Part shown: positions 9,216 to 20,600 of the stretch, in pieces
How the letters are laid out: every line of letters begins with the position of its first letter
Position numbering within the stretch: the first letter of the stretch is position 1
Origin: Cytidiella melzeri
Taxonomy: Eukaryota; Basidiomycota; Agaricomycetes; Polyporales; Irpicaceae
Assembly: GCA_022592445.1 (NCBI GenBank)
Contig: JABYQR010000058.1
Location: 103,848 to 167,847, forward strand
Direction: 5' to 3'
DNA length: 64,000 nt
The notes under the pieces: generated by a model
Databases searched by the model: none
Seen by the model: the letters and a program-made list of their open reading frames with translations, nothing else
Told to the model about the DNA's origin: nothing
Made by a program: the position numbers and the translations under genes

Positions 9216-11413
9216 CGCTTTGCACGCTTGCGAGGCGAGCTGGTAGGCTGGGTGAGTGGACGTTTACTGGTGCCGGGAATTGGCGCGCTTTCTGTGTCAT
9301 GTTCAAGAACCCACGTCACATCGTCGACGAGGGCAGACCACTCAGCAAGAATACTGTCCTGGCCTTGCTCGAAGATTGCGTTGCCCACCCACAACAGACC
9401 ACAAAGAATTAAGAATATGCCATTTTTACCTGGCCTAATCAAACTAGACCAGTCGGACGGCGATGCACCACTGGGACAGCTTCTCCAATAACATGGAGTG
9501 GCTTTGAATACGAGGACCAGCTGCAGGGCGGCCGTGCTTGAACCACTCAGCGATCTCGTCCAGGCGGCCATCGCCGGGCAAGATATTACCCCTTGGGTCG
9601 TCGAAGCCGGCTTTTGCTTGCTGACGAATGAATTGAGACACGCACGCTGTCCATGGTGCGTTGAACACAGCTTCTACAACTGGCTTATATGCGCTCTGCA
9701 GCTTGTCGGGGCAGTCCGAGCCTGTGAGCGCGATGATAGGTGACTACGGCTGTGCATCGCTGTTAGAAGGCAGCAATGACAAAGCATGGATGCTCGCATC
9801 TGCACCTACACAGGAAGGGGAAGCTGGCAGCCGTGGGGCCACTTGAGACGCTGGTGGTGTACAAGATGCACCTGATGGTTCAGGCAGCATGGTTTCTGTC
9901 GGCGTTACGGCGGGAGCCTGTGTCAAGGGTGGTGTTGGCGTTGTGGCCAAAATCTGTGTTGCGGGTGGTGGCAACGGGGTAGGAGAATTCCGTAGAAGCG
10001 GCGGCGGTTCGACAGGTTGTACGTCAGCGGCGGGCAATGCCGATCTCGAGGGCGCTGGCTGCTGGACGGTGGCGGTTTGTTCCCCAGGCACGGCTGGAGC
10101 GCTCAATGGGACCGGCCTCGGATTGTCTAGCTCGCCTTCAGCGTTGGTGGCAGCAGATGGACTAGGTTCCCTCAACGGCGTGCTGGGAGATAGAGCTTGA
10201 CAACGACACTCGTCCTCGGAGTAAACAGCAGATGCGAAGGTGACCATTGAGGTCTCAACGGATTTGAATTCCTCAGGGTCAAACTCAGGCCACTGTCGAG
10301 GAAACGCCTGAGGCGTCTCACCGCAATGAAAGCTGCATGGGTGTAAGTGTAAAGCACGCGGCCATAAAACGGATACGCACCTTCGCATACCGATACGGCC
10401 CTGTTGAGACGGGATTGGGCCAGCGATCAGGATTGAAACCACCATGCCTGTGTGCTCAGACAGTCCCTCAGCGATGGCTTTCACGAATGGTTCAGCATTG
10501 ATGATACATCTGGCCTGGATCAGCTCAGGTCTTAATGGTAGACGGTATAGACATACTGTTCAAAATCCAAGGCTGTCTCCGGTGCATCAGTATTGGCCTG
10601 GGACTCCTTGAGCCACTGCTGATAGTCGGCCTCCGCGAGCTCTCTGATACGTGCTTTCACTTCAGGACTCTCATTGTCCCAGAATTCTTTGACTACCTTC
10701 TGCCGGATTTTGAGGCGCGATGGTTTGTCATCACTGTTCACCGCAGCCGCGACAGCCTCTTCATACTGCTGATCAAACATTTCGCACATCTTTTACTTGT
10801 AGTGTATGGTCTGGTAGAAGTAGTAATCGGCCACGCGTCGCACTTGATCAACGGATTGCTTGGTCATCTTGCAAAACAAAATGTTTGCCTCCTCCTTCAT
10901 TGCGGAATTTGTAACTTTGCAATAGCGGTGGTAATACCACATGCACAACTTCTATAATGATATGTGAATTGGCAAGACAGGTGGCAGCTGTGGACTTACA
11001 GTTCGAACTTTTGCATAATATGCTACCTTTGCTGCCGCCTCGTCTTCCGAAAGTCCAGTCGTTCCCGGAACCTTTTCACCAGTGACCGGCGCCACATCCA
11101 TGATATCGTCTTCAGGAGGATCCTGCTCGAGAGGTAGATTGTAGCCATAGCGAAGTATCCAAGCTGTGGTCATTGTGTCGTAGAATTTTGTCGCCTTTCC
11201 ACTCGCTGTAGCGTCATCCCAGTCAGTTTTGAAACTCTCGAGCCATGCTGTTTTACCGCTGGGGACCCAGCTCTTGCGACCACAGGGTTTTGAAGATTTC
11301 TGCTTCGCCCACCGGAGAACAAGGGCGAGAGCAGCGAGGATGCGAGGCGGGACAGCGCCGACGTGGCAGTGGCAGAACAAGCGGTAAAAGACGCTCGTGT
11401 GCAATCCCGGCAC
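9216..11413 (-). pseudogene. Member of an expanded agaricomycete orphan family, probably damaged
   Basis: Minus-strand exons assemble in order. GRKSWVPSGKTAWLESFKTD and YGYNLPLEQDPPEDD (11.1-11.3 kb) come first, then KLCMWYYHRYCKVTNSAMKE (10.9 kb), then MCEMFDQQYEEAVAAAV (10.8 kb). These are followed by GMVVSILIAGPIPSQQGRIG spliced to SFHCGETPQAFP and FDPEEFKSVETSM (10.2-10.45 kb). A long Pro/Ser/Thr-rich tail, CSDCPDKLQSAYKPVVEAVF (9.7 kb), and a last exon ending in SSPRKRAKR, a basic nuclear-type signal, complete it. The order KSW..K..F / YGY.LP / AGP..G.I / FDP..F...E.S is, from memory, that of a large family of uncharacterised agaricomycete proteins. An in-frame TAA separates HYK from KMCEMF near 10795 with no room for an intron, and the final splice near 9440 is not clean. 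The start codon is unclear. Function unknown. Confidence 0.6.
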
Positions 11414-11463
11414 ACAAGCGCTGAGTGCAGATGAGGGACAAGCGCTCCGCGGGAAGCATTCAC

Positions 11464-12696
11464 ACCGTACTCATCCCGCCTCCCGCTCTCGTAGCAGATG
11501 ACAGTATGACATCAGCTTATAGAATGGATATATTAGGGTTATCCGTAGTCAAAATTTGAATGTGGTGCGTATTTGAGAAAATAGATCCATTGCCGCCCAG
11601 GTTTGATGGCTACCTACCTATTGTGGGTATGGACCGGCTGCTATATGGAAGGAAAACAGGAATATATTGCTACTAGAGGCTTTTAATAATGCCTGCTGTA
11701 CTATTAGGTCCATGGTTTTCTTCAATCCTTCCTCTAGTCTACTAGTATATATATATAAAACCAGTACAAGGTCTGGTGGAGATCTACTCCTAAATCACCC
11801 TTGCCAGCGTCGTCCGTTGCCTCCGTCACGGACTCGCTTGATAACTGCTCCTATTGCGACACTCAGAGCGACCACCCAATTTCCCTACGCTCAGGACCTT
11901 TCGTCCCGCTCGACTGTGATCGCCCGCGCGTGCTGCACCCAGATTGTTGGTTATCACCGGACTTTGAAGGCAAGGACCACGAGTGCAAACTAGTACAGTT
12001 CAATCTTACCAGCTCTACCAACGTTGTCATTGGTCATGCATTCGCTTGCAATACGCATCGCCGCTCGGGAAGTGTTGTTCTACACTACTGCCCCCGCGCG
12101 CAGTCTGTCGAGTCAAATTGACTGCAATCTCACATAGCCTTATTCTGCGACTTGCGCTCCATTAATTTGTCTGTCTCTTACAGTTCCTTTTGGCTTCGTT
12201 ATACTGCATTTGCTTTTTAATTGCGTTATTTTACTGCGTTACTGCATTGCGTTTCACCTTCACTGCGTCGAGCTTACTGCGTTCACTTTCACTGCACCCG
12301 TGTTTTACAGCGACTTCTTCATCTTCACCAGCGACCGCGTTTTGTGTTTGAGATTCATTTTTCGCCTGCGTTTACCATCTGCATCTCTCCGGGCGCCGTT
12401 TTACTACAAGTTGCGACGTCTCCCGCGCGTTCTCTTTGAGCCGCGCTAAAACTCTTTCGCTTTCTCCGCGCTGACTTGCCCTTTTACCCGCAATACGCGT
12501 GGTAGTTGCCCGCCTAGCTCCCTTCACATACACTTTATCACAAACCTTGTCCCTCTTTTTTAGCACAGGTAAAACTAGGACTCTAAGACCACCTTGCCCA
12601 CTTTAACACATCCGTGCTTCCACACCTTTACACTTCTATTGCCACTTCGTGGTTGGTTGTGTTGTCTTTAAGGTTGTTCTTAGTTTGAAGCGTGAC
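11464..12696. other. Gene-poor spacer
   Basis: No gene is recognised. There is a TA-rich tract (tatatatataaaa near 11745-11760). The 12.2-12.5 kb part is pyrimidine-rich with repeated actgcgtt-like words. The copia gag remnant breaks off at the right edge near 12697, so part of this spacer may be flanking host DNA. Confidence 0.4.
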
Positions 12697-13716
12697 TCAG
12701 TGTCTCAGCGCATAGGCGGGGGGAATGATGCCAACAAGGGCGGAGTAAAAAATGTGTTGAGGGAATTCAATCCCCTTGGAAAGAATCTTTGAGTAAAGAT
12801 TGTGCGCGTCATCGAGTAGTTTGTCCATTTCGTGGACAGGACAGCGGAGGGAGAAGAGTTGGAATATTTTGTTTGCGTCCGACATAGTAGAAGTCGGTTT
12901 GAAACGTTTGGAGAGTTTCTCCATAAGTCTGTGAGGCGCAGTCTCGTTGAGATAGTTTGCCATCACAGAATCTGCGATGTGTCCAGCCAGGACATTGAGG
13001 ACGGCACGTTGGACCTCTTGAGGAATGGTAAGACCACCCCTATAGCTGTAGAAGTCGACGATAGTCGACATTGCAGTATTGACGCGGAACTTCCACATCG
13101 GCTAGGTATCAGGACCTGTGAGTTTGCCAACGTCTGCAAAGGCTTTGTGGACGTTGCTAAGCGACATAGTTTACTCCACATCGTGCTTCGGAGGCACGGA
13201 AAGGAGGGACATCACCGCTCATGCGGAGTCAGTAGGGCCAGATGGCGAGGGGGACGGTGCACGATGGACTCTGGGCAGTTTGCCCCTTTGCCTTTCGTGC
13301 GCCTCGTTGTCGTCCATAGGATCGTTGCTATCGTCTGACGATGGCTTAGTGGGGTGACAACGGGCAAAGTCATTGCGGAGTGTGTTGAATGGAGTGCGAC
13401 GACAATCTGAGGGGGGTGCTGATACTCGACGTGATGCTGTGATTCAGGCAATTGGATGGTTGACAATGGCAGAGGTAGTAGGGATGTTGGGGGCGTGGTC
13501 AGAAGGTGCAGGACCTGGGGTAACAGCGCGAGAAGCAGAAGACATTGTAGGTTGAGGAGGAGTAGGAGCAGGAGGAGGAGTTGGAGTAGGAGTGAAGACA
13601 GGAGTACGTCTTCTGCGAGTGATACGAGGGATGGTGCCTCTGAGAAAATCAGTTTGGTATTGCTCGCGTGTAGAACGACGAGGTTGAGACTGATCAGCGG
13701 GATCAGAGCTCATCAA
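12697..13716 (-). pseudogene. Copia gag, frameshifted and truncated
   Basis: The minus-strand frame opening with ATG near 13716 (MSSDPADQSQPRRSTREQYQ) gives a Pro-rich head that stops after IVNHPIA. Downstream frames give LTGPDT and then MWKFRVNTAMSTIVDFYSYR, AGHIADSVMANYLNETAPHR, LMEKLSKRFKPTSTMSDANK and MDKLLDDAHNLYSKILSKGI. This matches the UBN2 type of copia gag: a W-x-x-x-L/V-like start, L..L...F, and M..H/D..L segments. At least two frame changes and stops separate the blocks, and the frame ends at 12697 after YALRH without a zinc knuckle. Confidence 0.7.
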
Positions 13717-13768
13717 CTGGTGGAGAGTGAGTGCAGAGAGTAGTATAAGTGAGGTAAAGAGCTTATCC

Positions 13769-13781
13769 GGGGCTCATAACC
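13769..13781 (-). promoter_or_regulatory. Primer-binding site complementary to the initiator tRNA anticodon arm
   Basis: The plus strand reads GGGGCTCATAACC, abutting the LTR. GGGCTCATAACC is the anticodon stem-loop of eukaryotic initiator tRNA-Met (CAT anticodon). On the element's sense strand this gives GGTTATGAGCCCC directly after the LTR. Drosophila copia and several fungal relatives prime reverse transcription with a tRNA half cut in the anticodon loop, and the position and sequence fit that mode. Confidence 0.65.
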
Positions 13782-13952
13782 TGTTAGAAGGCTATGCAAG
13801 TAGAGGAAAGCGTTGAGAGTATCAAGATTGAGAGGGATCACACAGTGGGAGTTGGGGATCAAAAGTGTGTATTGTTGCATTGATCAGAGTAAGTCATATA
13901 TACGGTAACTACGGCGCTTGTACGTTAAGCATCTAATTAATATAGTCAAACA
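13782..13952 (-). repeat. Copia-type LTR
   Basis: The segment runs from TGTTAGAAGG on the plus strand to TCAAACA, giving matching TGTT/AACA ends. It directly abuts a primer-binding sequence on the gag side, as a 5' LTR does in a minus-strand element. The boundary beyond 13952 is inferred from the terminal motif only, since no second copy is in the window. Confidence 0.6.
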
Positions 13953-13982
13953 CCTGTGCCGCTCCTTGCTGCTGCATTGACA

Positions 13983-14397
13983 ATGGTGAGTGTTCTGTAG
14001 CAGTGTTGAAGTAGTACTATCATTGACTCGAGTATCACAGCTCCAATATGGCTTAGATATATGGGCCAGTGGTGTGGAGAATCCGAAGCTCTCATTCTCG
14101 GAAGATGCATACAAAAAGAAGTACGACAATCACATGAAGCAGCTCAAGAAGTGGACGAACATCAATCCAGAAGGTGTCAAGGTGGTGCGTGCACAGCAGT
14201 ACAAACGAATACTGTGAGTACAACATCATTGATGCGGTGAATGAGATACTGATCAAGCACACAGCCGCCTTGCAGGTATCTCTCTCCCGCAGGAGGGTGT
14301 GTCAGCTGGATTTTTGGAAGATGCCCTACAGCGGGCGCAGCGGGATTTGGCAGCACGAGCCGAACAGGGCAGTGACAAAGAAAGCGAGTAAGAGCTG
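13983..14397 (+). CDS. Small orphan protein or 3' remnant
   Basis: An ATG at 13983 is followed at once by a consensus donor. The acceptor near 14039 leads to LQYGLDIWASGVENPKLSFS and KYDNHMKQLKKWTNINPEGV. A second intron (about 14215-14263) splices to RLAGISLPQEGVSAGFLEDA and ends GSDKESE at about 14395-14397. All joins keep the frame. The product of about 100 residues is lysine-rich and helical with no known motif. It begins only 31 bases from the copia LTR boundary, so the original 5' end may have been lost at the insertion and the apparent start may be fortuitous. Confidence 0.45.
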
Positions 14398-15675
14398 AAA
14401 CTCACGTTGATTGAACAGTGGACAAATTTAGTACAGTAGTATTGCAGTAATAGAAGAAATACACGATTGATGCTTCCTATTCTACGTGTTCTACACAGTG
14501 CTCCAGACGCAGTAAGTCCAGCTACTCCGTATAAGTAGCAGCGGGCTACAACGACTGCCTTGCGCTCCAAAGTCCCACTATTACGCTCCAGAGTGCTCCA
14601 ACATCTTACCAACATGCTCCCGAGCACTCCTCCTCTCACGCGCAAGGCTCCCGGCGCTCCATTTCCGAGGGTAAGCAAGTCCTCTGCGACTTCTCCAAAG
14701 ACTCCATACTCCCTTGGAGACTTCGTTTTTTTCCCTGATGGCCGCAACGACATACCCCGCACTCATATCCGCCCGACATCGCATTCGCTTGGGAGTGTAC
14801 CGCCGACTTGCCTATCGTGCACGTGACCTCGTAATTAGGCAACTCCTTGTGCAGGCTGACTATCCCTGCGGTGGTGCCACTTAACAGATGGGCTTGATTA
14901 AGCCTGACCTGCGTAAGCCAAGATTAGTCATCGCCCTAAAGAGGCAATTGAACGAAGATCCCATCGACGATCAATTCGTCGAGTTGAGTTGCCTGAATAG
15001 GCCACTCGTTCTTGCTGTGCCTTCCTGCACGACGATTTTTTGACCTGTACAGCAGTCACCACCAGCGCAGAGGGATACGTGGTTTGATGCGATTGCAGGA
15101 TGAGGTAATATGTAGACTTATCTGAGGCGACCGCAGTCATTGCATGGGCCTCACGCACTATAGCTACTGGTATCAGTGCGTGGTTGCTGGGTGTCTGGCA
15201 TGTCTGATCGAGTCAGCTCATGATTGTCGAGTGTACCGAGGCTGGAAACATAAAGCAGCTTAGAGAGTTACCTGAAAACTCATGGCGAAGCTCGACTTGC
15301 TGAATGCAGGCCACCTTTCGCGGGCCAAGATCCGACAGGAGCAGGAAAGGGAATAAAGACTTTACTTTTTAACTTAGAAAAACATATAATGAAGTCCTAT
15401 GCACAGCGTTCTGCGCACTTGGAGAATGCTGCAGACAACTGCCTATATAGGCAGTAGCTGAGTGCCGAGGGGCGGACATTCAATCCCCCATCAATTGCGA
15501 GTGACCCTCGAAGCACCGGCCAAAGCGTCCTTTCCCTAAGGTCACCACCTCCCTCGATCTGGAATTGTCCCCCCATCTGCTAACAAAACCCTTGCGACGA
15601 CAAAGGCGTCTGCCTGCCTGCACAAAGCCACAACAGCGTCTCCGATACTATCGCCTTTGTCTTCTATAGCACACC
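14398..15675. other. Spacer with one weak ORF
   Basis: The only candidate is a plus-strand frame with ATG at 14614 and stop at 14826 (MLPSTPPLTRKAPGAPFPRV, then YSLGDFVFFPDGRNDIP), about 70 residues, Pro-rich at the start. I do not recognise it and cannot tell whether it is expressed. The 14.9-15.6 kb part shows no coding exon. The last 100 bases before 15676 should hold the promoter of the next gene. Confidence 0.3.
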
Positions 15676-16652
15676 ATGTGCTTCAAACGACCTTCTTCGA
15701 AACCAGGTGCCCCCCTCTTTCCTGACAGCGCTCCATTCCAGCGATACAAGCCGGCGTCCTATGTGCGTACGCGTACCGTCCGCTTTAACAAGTTTAAGGC
15801 CGTCGCAGAGTTCCATGAAGAAGACGAATGGCGGGAATGTTGGCCGAAGTCGCCCAAGCCTACAGTACACCAGCTGGCCGAGGAGCTGGAGGAGCTGAAC
15901 ATCACGGAAGAAGATGAGGAGACATCCGATAGAGTTTTCCTCAACACGAGAGCTAACAAACGTCGTGGCGAGAGGGATGAAATGTACGAGCGACCAGCCC
16001 CCCACTACGAGAGTGTGGTCATCGACAGCTCTGGCGACCTTGATGCCCTTTGTCCACACAATCCCGACGCGTTCTATGATATCGACGTGATATCGGAGAT
16101 GAGAGATCTCGACCGTGTGGCAGTGGGAGAGGTCGCCACTGGCAAAGGGACGCTGGTCACGCCACCTGCTGTAGAGCAATGGTACAGTGTGGCCGCAATC
16201 ATTGAGGAGCTAAAAGTCGCCAAGCGTGAGTTCCAGCTATTTTATACTCAAGGCAGGGTTACTCACTCTAAGTCGATATCGCGTTATAGCATATCAACCC
16301 CCCGTATTCGGCACAGCAGCCTTCACGAAGGGGGCCCACATCTCTTGGCTGCCCAGTCCGCGCCCCACTACTAGTGCAACTCCGGCGTACACATCTACTG
16401 CCACTAGCTCTTCAGACTCGGAGGTCTCCGTGGGAATGTCTACCCTCGTCAACGGGAAGGAGTATAATGTGCATGCCTTGCCGGAGACAGTCGGTACGTG
16501 TTTGCGGCAATATGATGCCGCGTAACCTCAGACTGACAATGCAAATCGGCTGGTACACAGTCAATAACCCGCAGAACATGATGATGGCTGGATCATTCAT
16601 CGCTTCCCTCCGCGAGAGAAACCCGGATGCTCCGATGGACACCACCCTCTAA
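15676..16652 (+). CDS. Orphan acidic protein, possibly decaying
   Basis: The ATG at 15676 opens MCFKRPSSKPGAPLFPDSAP, and the first exon gives an acidic helical stretch (QLAEELEELNITEEDEETSD). A consensus intron (about 16229-16287) joins to YQPPVFGTAAFTKGAHISWL and a Ser/Thr-rich linker. A second intron (about 16494-16552) joins to NNPQNMMMAGSFIASLRERN and a stop at 16650-16652. The same frame stays coding-like after two stops (MSTLRMGEGPVAATRSNVKE to about 16810), so the ancestral protein may have been longer. No domain recognised. About 255 residues as read. Confidence 0.5.
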
Positions 16653-16810
16653 GGCTCATAGTACGGCGGCGCCAGCGCGCACATGAGCACGCTCCGGATG
16701 GGAGAAGGACCTGTAGCTGCGACGAGATCTAACGTGAAGGAATTTGAGGCTGAAATCGAGGTGGTTGGGTATCGAAAGAGGACTTGCCAGTTGTTTAGTA
16801 TTGTCATGAC

Positions 16811-17610
16811 TTAAGTGCTGTTATCAATTATTTTCGTGCTTTCAAACAGCTCTCCATGTGTACCCATCCTACCCAGCAGCCTCAGATACCTCATGCAGAC
16901 ACGATAGCGCAAGTTGGATTGATGGTCGCGAGTTGTGCCGTGGCCATGGGCGCATGAGTTGGCCCGACCTTGGGCGCCACCATCGATATTATTCAGACTC
17001 AGTGCGTGCAATTGCCGACTGCGATCGACTTTCAATTTTGAATTTTGATGATATTGATGAGTTGTCCCCCTCTTGACTTCAGCTGCAACGTCAACACCGA
17101 CATTGAGCAGCACGACCTCGACAATCAACGTCAGACTGAGCTATACTATACTTTGCGAACAAGTTGTTCAAGCTTTGCAAGTCAAACCTTCGAAGAGTGA
17201 ACATTGCTGGCCATATAGAACCTGTCTTCCACGCGTACCAGCGCAGGAAATTGAATGCAAACGGGAAGATGACTCCGTAAGAATTCAGAGAAACAGTGGG
17301 ATACGGGGAAGAGGGCTAGGTGAGCCACAATCTTCGCGTCAATTGACGATGCGGACACACCATTGATACATAATGAGATGATAAAGTTCCAGTTGCATGT
17401 AGCCAGTCTCTTTCTGTCGGTGTTCCCAGTTGTCTTTGCTACAAGGACGGACAAGCTCAGATACAACTCAGAGACTCAAGAGTCGTCCGCGCATGTTGAT
17501 CTGGCGTCTCGCCGTCAGAGCTTATCAGGTTCAACAAAGGGGTGGGTCTGCAGCGCTTGTCTCCTCTTTGCTCTCAACCACCATCTCCCATTCTTCCTTC
17601 ACTTCGAACT
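16811..17610. other. Spacer upstream of the helicase gene
   Basis: Coding-like but broken plus-strand words occur (THPTQQPQIPHADTIAQVGL near 16860, interrupted by TGA). They could be a tail of the preceding decaying gene. The last 100 bases are pyrimidine-rich with CTCCCATT and TTCCTTCACTTC words, typical of a fungal promoter and transcription start. Confidence 0.35.
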
Positions 17611-20600
17611 ATGACAGACCGTCAAGGCATATGCAGATATTATGCAAAGGATGCAAGGTGTAGATTTGGGAACTCATGCAAGTTCTCCCATACTACTGCC
17701 GCCTCATTCGACGCCACAATTAGCGCCGGTGCACATAGAAGAAGTGCGTCTGCGTCGTCCCCCCAATTGACTCCTTCCAGCACTACTCGCAGCCGCAATG
17801 GCACATTTGCTACTTCACAGCAAGCTCGTTCGGCAAACGACCCTCCCCATCAAGTCTGTCGAGTCTATTGGGGGATGGGCACCTGCGATCGGCTCTTCGA
17901 CTGCCAATTTAAGCATGTCAAAGGTTCGGTTGCTGCTGCCAGTAATTTGCCCAATATAGAGGTCGTCGACAACGGTACACCGGACTTCTTCTCAACGGAA
18001 GGGCTTGCCGTCAATGGCGGCGCATCACACTCACCGCGTTTGACACTCGACCCCTCAAGCGCACACAATAACATCCGACCCTTCTTAAAGGACAATTACC
18101 GTTTCGAAAACGCCAGCAAGATGCAAGGTTTTGTTAATGTGTTGGCGAGTGTCAACGACAGAAACAAGAGCTGGGTATGTCGTGACTGTATGTACGCAAT
18201 AGCTATAGACCGCTAATATTGCTTGGTAGAACTCAGATACTGCTCAGGTATGTAACACTTGTTTTATTCTCGAGACATCATATCAATAATCATCTACGAA
18301 TTAGTCATTCCTGGATTCAATGGTCAAGGTATGTTGCGAGCTATTGGTAGCGATGGAAGGCGAATGTGAACACACACACAGGGTAATGGGGTTATCCGTA
18401 TAGGAGACGTCTTACGTTTCGAGCCAGTATCAATCCGTGCCTCCACCGGCGTGCTCTCCTTTCAGCGGGGATATTTTCCTGTTTTTGAGGTGCGTCATGC
18501 AAGAGATGTCGTCGTTGTTCAAGCTTATATGTCACGTAGTTTATGACCTCGGATCTCGTATTGAAAAGCACAATACATAAGACTATCAAGTGTGTCATAT
18601 AAACACCGACTATATCACATCCATGACTCACTCCTTGTACTTAGCCATCTCTACACACTCGTCGAGAACAATTTCGATGAGATCCAACGAGTCGTCTGCG
18701 GTTGCATGGACGAACTCATCGCAAGCAAGTCCTGGAAGGATCCAAGTCCTTATGCAAGTCAGCCAAATGAGCTATCCGGCATTGTTGTCTTCAAGGCACT
18801 GTCGACTCTCTACCTCGAGTACGCGCTTTGATCAATCATAGAGAAACATACTGAATTATCCTTGTAGATACTTTCACCGATTCAAAGACTCCATCAAAAA
18901 CCATCCTCAGCTTGTGGATATGGTGTTGAATCTTGAGCGGTGGTTTACGTCTTGGTCCTCCGACATTTCTGCCCCAGTGCCTACCTTTGATGACCCCATC
19001 GTCAGTAAAGATCGAGTTGCCCGCAGATTGGTCACTGGACACATTCGCGGGGAGATAGAGCGTCTGACGGACATTGTATCCAGGGAGTCTGGTCGTGCGC
19101 AGCAGCATCGTAGGACTGGTCGCCAAGCAGGATCTGGAATGACTGCGGCTCAGAAGCGCCAGGCCACTACAGTCCAATTGGCTCAGACTTATGTCCCTCC
19201 TGGCGAGCTGCGTGACGAAGGCCCCAGGCACGACAACGACTTTGCAGATATTTCGAAGATACGCGTAGCTCCGACACATCAAGAACTCATATGTCAATCA
19301 ACATACCTTCCTGTGTTCTCGCCAGATGCTCTTCACCACCTGCGTGAGAATTCCATGGAGCGACATTTAGACATTCAATTCCGTTTGCTTCGTGAGGAAC
19401 TGATGTACGTTTTCTGCTTTCGTGTCTAGACACGAAAATCACGTCACCTTTCTTGATTCAGCTCTCCTATTCGTGCCTCGGTGTCGGCAATCTATAACGA
19501 CGTGTACACCATGGCAGAAACTGCTAGGAAAGGACAAGCACGATCAAAAACGACCTTGGAAAACTTGCTTCAAAAGGGAGGCGGGGCTTACAAAACGAGC
19601 GGCTTCGACTCGGTATTTTTCCATGTCTACACTAGTGTCCGTTTTTCCCCCATGAAAGCCGAACGGCGTGGCCTTACAGTTGGTCTTTTGCTCGACGCTC
19701 CTAAAGCCGCACGGAACGACGACCGGAAGAAGCGATACGCATACTGGGAACATAGCAAGCGTCTCCAAAGCGGAAGTCTCGTTGTGCTCATCATCATTGC
19801 TGGAGAAACAATCAGATCATATCTTGGGGTGGTGTCGTCGAACTCGAAAGACATCGCTGAGTCCTCGAAAGCCTCCGAGGATATCGTACAAATCCAGGTG
19901 TCGTTCTTCGACTCAGAGGTCGAGTGGATGGCTCTGCGCAACGAGAACATGTCTAACAATGCGTCCTCCTACGCGATCCTCTTGGACAATAGCGTCATGT
20001 ATGAAGCATCCAGGCCCTTTCTTGAGAGGCTCCAGTCGATCGAGCCAACCGAGATTCCGTTTTCTCGCTATATAGCTCGCCACGACTCGATCGCCGATGT
20101 ACAGGTACTTCCACCAAAGTACGCTACGGCTCCACGTTTTAAGTTCAAACTGCAATGTCTAGCGGCGAAAGGCTCTACCCACGTCATAACTGATCTTGAT
20201 ATATCTCAGCCGATGGCTGTCGAGACCGCTCGTCGACAGCTTCAGCACGGCAGCACCCTCGACCCCTCACAAGTAGACGCGGTCATCAACTCTCTGATCA
20301 GAGAAGTTTCTTTGGTGCAAGGGTGCGCTGAGAGACTCACTCGTGTTGCATGGAAGCTCACTGTTTCATTCATATAGACCGCCAGGTACAGGCAAGGTTA
20401 GCTGGCCTCGTTTCATGTACCATCCGCTCATCTTGACTTATCTGCGCTAGTCTTACACAGGTCGCGAAATTCTGAAGGTACTCTTCGCGAGTAAAGTGAA
20501 ACCTATTGGTACTGTACTGTGTTCTCGTCGCCCATGATTCATGACTCAAGCATCGCCTTCAGTCCTCATCGCATACACGAATCATGCGCTAGATCACATG

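Larger units (their letters stand above)
12697..13952 (-). mobile_element. Ty1/copia retrotransposon remnant
   Basis: Read on the minus strand the order is LTR (13952-13782), primer site (13781-13769), then gag down to 12697. Everything that should follow (protease, integrase, reverse transcriptase, RNase H, second LTR) is missing, so this is a truncated 5' end. The LTR is short (171 bp) and bounded by TGTT and AACA. No target-site duplication can be checked because the other end is lost. Confidence 0.75.

Noticed and set aside
9760..9770. CTGTTAGAAGG, identical to the copia LTR start
   Set aside because: Only 11 bases match. The following bases differ and the site lies inside another gene, so chance is enough.
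11740..11762. TATATATATAAAA as a TATA box
   Set aside because: No supported gene starts downstream at a suitable distance on either strand.
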